Both the position numbers and the translations under genes were made by a program. A stretch of 6,863 bases of DNA from an uncultured Clostridia bacterium (lineage in GTDB: Bacteria > Bacillota > Clostridia > Christensenellales > Aristaeellaceae), in contig CAMJXZ010000176.1 in assembly GCA_946409855.1 (NCBI GenBank), positions 1 to 6,863 on the forward strand, read 5' to 3'. Positions 5,939 through 6,863 of this stretch are shown here, piece after piece (positions within the stretch are counted from its first letter, which is position 1; each line of letters opens with the position of its first letter). A model generated the notes under the pieces. It had not been told where the DNA came from and made no database searches. It saw only the letters and a program-made list of their open reading frames with translations.

Positions 5939-6417
5939 TTTGTCCCTCCGTTTCCGGCGTCTTCCGCCAGGGCCCGCAGCATCTGGGCCGGGTTGTCCGC
6001 CGCTTTCACCTGGCCGAAGGCTTTTGTGATCACGCCGTTTTCGTCGATCAGATAGGTGGTGCGGACGACGCCCATCGCCGTCTTCCCGTAGTTCTTCTTT
6101 TCTTTCCAGACGTCGTAGGCCTGAAGGACGGCCTTGTCCTCATCCGCAAGCAGGGGGAAGGGAAGGCCGTATTTTTCCTCAAACTTTTTGTGGGACGCGG
6201 CGCTGTCCCTGCTCACGCCCAGCACGACGGCCCCCTTTTCCAGGAACTGCGGGTACAGCTCCCCAAAGGCGCAGGCCTGTTTGGTGCAGCCCGAGGTCAT
6301 GTCCCTGGAGTAAAAATACAGGACCACTTTCTGCCCCCGGTAGTCGCGCAGGGAGCGGAGCGTCCCGTTCTGGTCCGGCAGGGTAAAATCCGGCGCCGGG
6401 GTTCCGATGTCCAGCAT
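5935..6417 (-). CDS. bcp: Thiol peroxidase of the BCP/PrxQ peroxiredoxin family
   Basis: This 160-aa cytosolic thioredoxin-fold protein reduces hydrogen peroxide and organic hydroperoxides, normally with electrons from thioredoxin. The N-terminal GTPAPDFTLPDQNG (5-18) is typical. The peroxidatic Cys44 sits in TSGC (41-44) and the resolving Cys49 lies five residues on, giving the atypical 2-Cys BCP pattern. Arg119 in VVRTTYLID is the expected active-site arginine. The usual Pro of the PxxxTxxC signature is Ser37 here. The start has GAGGTG (6425-6430) 7 nt upstream and a near-consensus promoter farther up. The gene shares 4 nt with the downstream peptidase gene and should form a two-gene operon with it. 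I see no PerR- or OhrR-like operator that I could defend. Confidence 0.93.
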   Translation of the reverse strand: MLDIGTPAPDFTLPDQNGTLRSLRDYRGQKVVLYFYSRDMTSGCTKQACAFGELYPQFLEKGAVVLGVSRDSAASHKKFEEKYGLPFPLLADEDKAVLQAYDVWKEKKNYGKTAMGVVRTTYLIDENGVITKAFGQVKAADNPAQMLRALAEDAGNGGTK

Positions 6418-6467
6418 GGTGCTTCACCTCTTCATTTTATTTATGGTCCGGAAAAATCGCTTTTCCC

Positions 6468-6497
6468 ATTCTACCCTGTTTATGATGGAAAAGTCAA
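6468..6497 (-). promoter_or_regulatory. Sigma-A-type promoter of the peroxiredoxin-peptidase operon
   Basis: On the minus strand, TTGACT (6492-6497) and TAGAAT (6468-6473) are separated by 18 bp. The expected transcription start is near 6461, giving a leader of roughly 45 nt with a clear Shine-Dalgarno. A weak GGAAAA/TTTTCC hairpin (6450-6455 with 6461-6466) lies at the very start of the transcript. It diverges from the tRNA promoter, with about 120 bp of gene-free DNA between the two -35 boxes. Confidence 0.75.
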
Positions 6498-6615
6498 CAG
6501 CGGAAGCGGAAAAGATACCGCGCGAAACAGCCGGTGAAAAGACCGGATTCGCTTTGGCGGAAACGGGACGGGACGGAAAATGCCGGACAATGATCAAAAC
6601 GCGGAAAAATAATGC

Positions 6616-6644
6616 TTGACAAAATACCGGAAATCAGATAAAAT
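6616..6644 (+). promoter_or_regulatory. Consensus promoter of the tRNA cluster
   Basis: TTGACA (6616-6621) and TAAAAT (6639-6644) are separated by 17 bp. The -35 box is a perfect consensus and the -10 box has one mismatch. Transcription should start near 6651, about 30 nt before tRNA-Val. The strength fits a stable-RNA operon. Confidence 0.85.
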
Positions 6645-6681
6645 AATGTTCACGCCGGCAGGATCGGCGGAGGTGCAGCGG

Positions 6682-6757
6682 GGGAGCATAGCTCAGCTGG
6701 GAGAGCATCTGCCTTACAAGCAGAGGGTCACAGGTTCGAGCCCTGTTGTTCCCACCA
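6682..6757 (+). tRNA. tRNA-Val(UAC)
   Basis: The 76-nt gene folds as a full cloverleaf. The acceptor GGGAGCA pairs with TGTTCCC (one G-U), the D stem is GCTC/GAGC, and the anticodon stem TCTGC/GCAGA holds loop CTTACAA with anticodon TAC. The T arm is ACAGG TTCGAGC CCTGT, and CCA is encoded at 6755-6757. The UAC anticodon reads valine codons GUA and GUG. It is the first gene of the cluster, 9 nt before tRNA-Asp. Confidence 0.97.
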
Positions 6758-6766
6758 AATCTGTCT

Positions 6767-6843
6767 GGCCCGGTAGTTCAGTTGGTTAGAACGCCAGCCT
6801 GTCACGCTGGAGGTCATGGGTTCGAGCCCCATTCGGGTCGCCA
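6767..6843 (+). tRNA. tRNA-Asp(GUC)
   Basis: The 77-nt gene has acceptor GGCCCGG pairing with TCGGGTC (two G-U pairs). The anticodon stem CCAGC/GCTGG encloses CTGTCAC with anticodon GTC, and the T loop is TTCGAGC. The discriminator is G, as expected for Asp identity, and CCA is encoded at 6841-6843. It is cotranscribed with tRNA-Val. Confidence 0.97.
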
Positions 6844-6848
6844 TATTT

Positions 6849-6863
6849 GCCTTGGTAGCTCAG
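6849..6863 (+). tRNA. 5' end of a third tRNA gene, cut by the window edge
   Basis: Five nt after tRNA-Asp, GCCTTGG (7-nt acceptor strand), TA (positions 8-9) and GCTCAG (start of the D arm) match the opening of a tRNA in register. The anticodon lies outside the window. The G1-C2 start would suit tRNA-Thr, but Phe or another acceptor cannot be excluded. Confidence 0.8.

Noticed and set aside
4496..6055. A 519-codon plus-strand open frame opposite the peptidase and peroxiredoxin
   Set aside because: It is antisense to two conserved genes and its composition fits a shadow frame.
6407..6619. A 70-codon plus-strand open frame between the peroxiredoxin gene and the tRNAs
   Set aside because: It spans the peroxiredoxin promoter and leader, ends at the tRNA promoter, lacks a ribosome-binding site and matches no family I know.

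Overview
This GC-rich window (about 60-65% G+C by eye) looks like the chromosome of a low-temperature-independent, GC-rich Clostridia-type Firmicute. The pointers are strong Shine-Dalgarno sites at most starts, consensus sigma-A-type promoters, tRNA genes that encode CCA, an M3 oligoendopeptidase typical of Firmicutes, and a sorbose-phosphate-reductase-like dehydrogenase. A gut Oscillospiraceae-like source is plausible, but the sequence alone does not prove it. No phage, transposon, CRISPR, toxin or defence genes are seen.

Layout. Positions 8-125 hold three consecutive stem-loops directly after the last gene of a leftward sugar-metabolism block. That block, read on the minus strand, has an FGGY carbohydrate kinase (2469-4001), an internal promoter with a UUCG-capped leader hairpin (2366-2433), a 1-phosphofructokinase-type PfkB kinase (1411-2340) and a SorE-like zinc-type dehydrogenase (130-1392). 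A terminator region (4134-4179) separates it from a second leftward unit: a BCP/PrxQ peroxiredoxin (5935-6417), translationally coupled by a 4-nt ATGA overlap to an M3-family oligoendopeptidase (4250-5938). Its promoter is near-consensus (6468-6497). Diverging from it, a consensus promoter (6616-6644) drives a tRNA cluster on the plus strand: Val(UAC), Asp(GUC), and the first 15 nt of a third tRNA cut by the window edge.

How the genes may work together. A polyol/ketose dehydrogenase, a sugar kinase that makes a sugar phosphate, and a 1-phosphofructokinase that makes a bisphosphate could form a short route from a sugar alcohol or rare ketose to an aldolase substrate. No transporter, PTS component, aldolase or regulator lies in the window, so the substrate is not determined. 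The peroxiredoxin-peptidase pair and the tRNA cluster are ordinary housekeeping loci. I found no convincing evidence of an undescribed system; the best leads are the tandem hairpin array at the left edge, the structured fruK leader and the unassigned three-enzyme sugar module.
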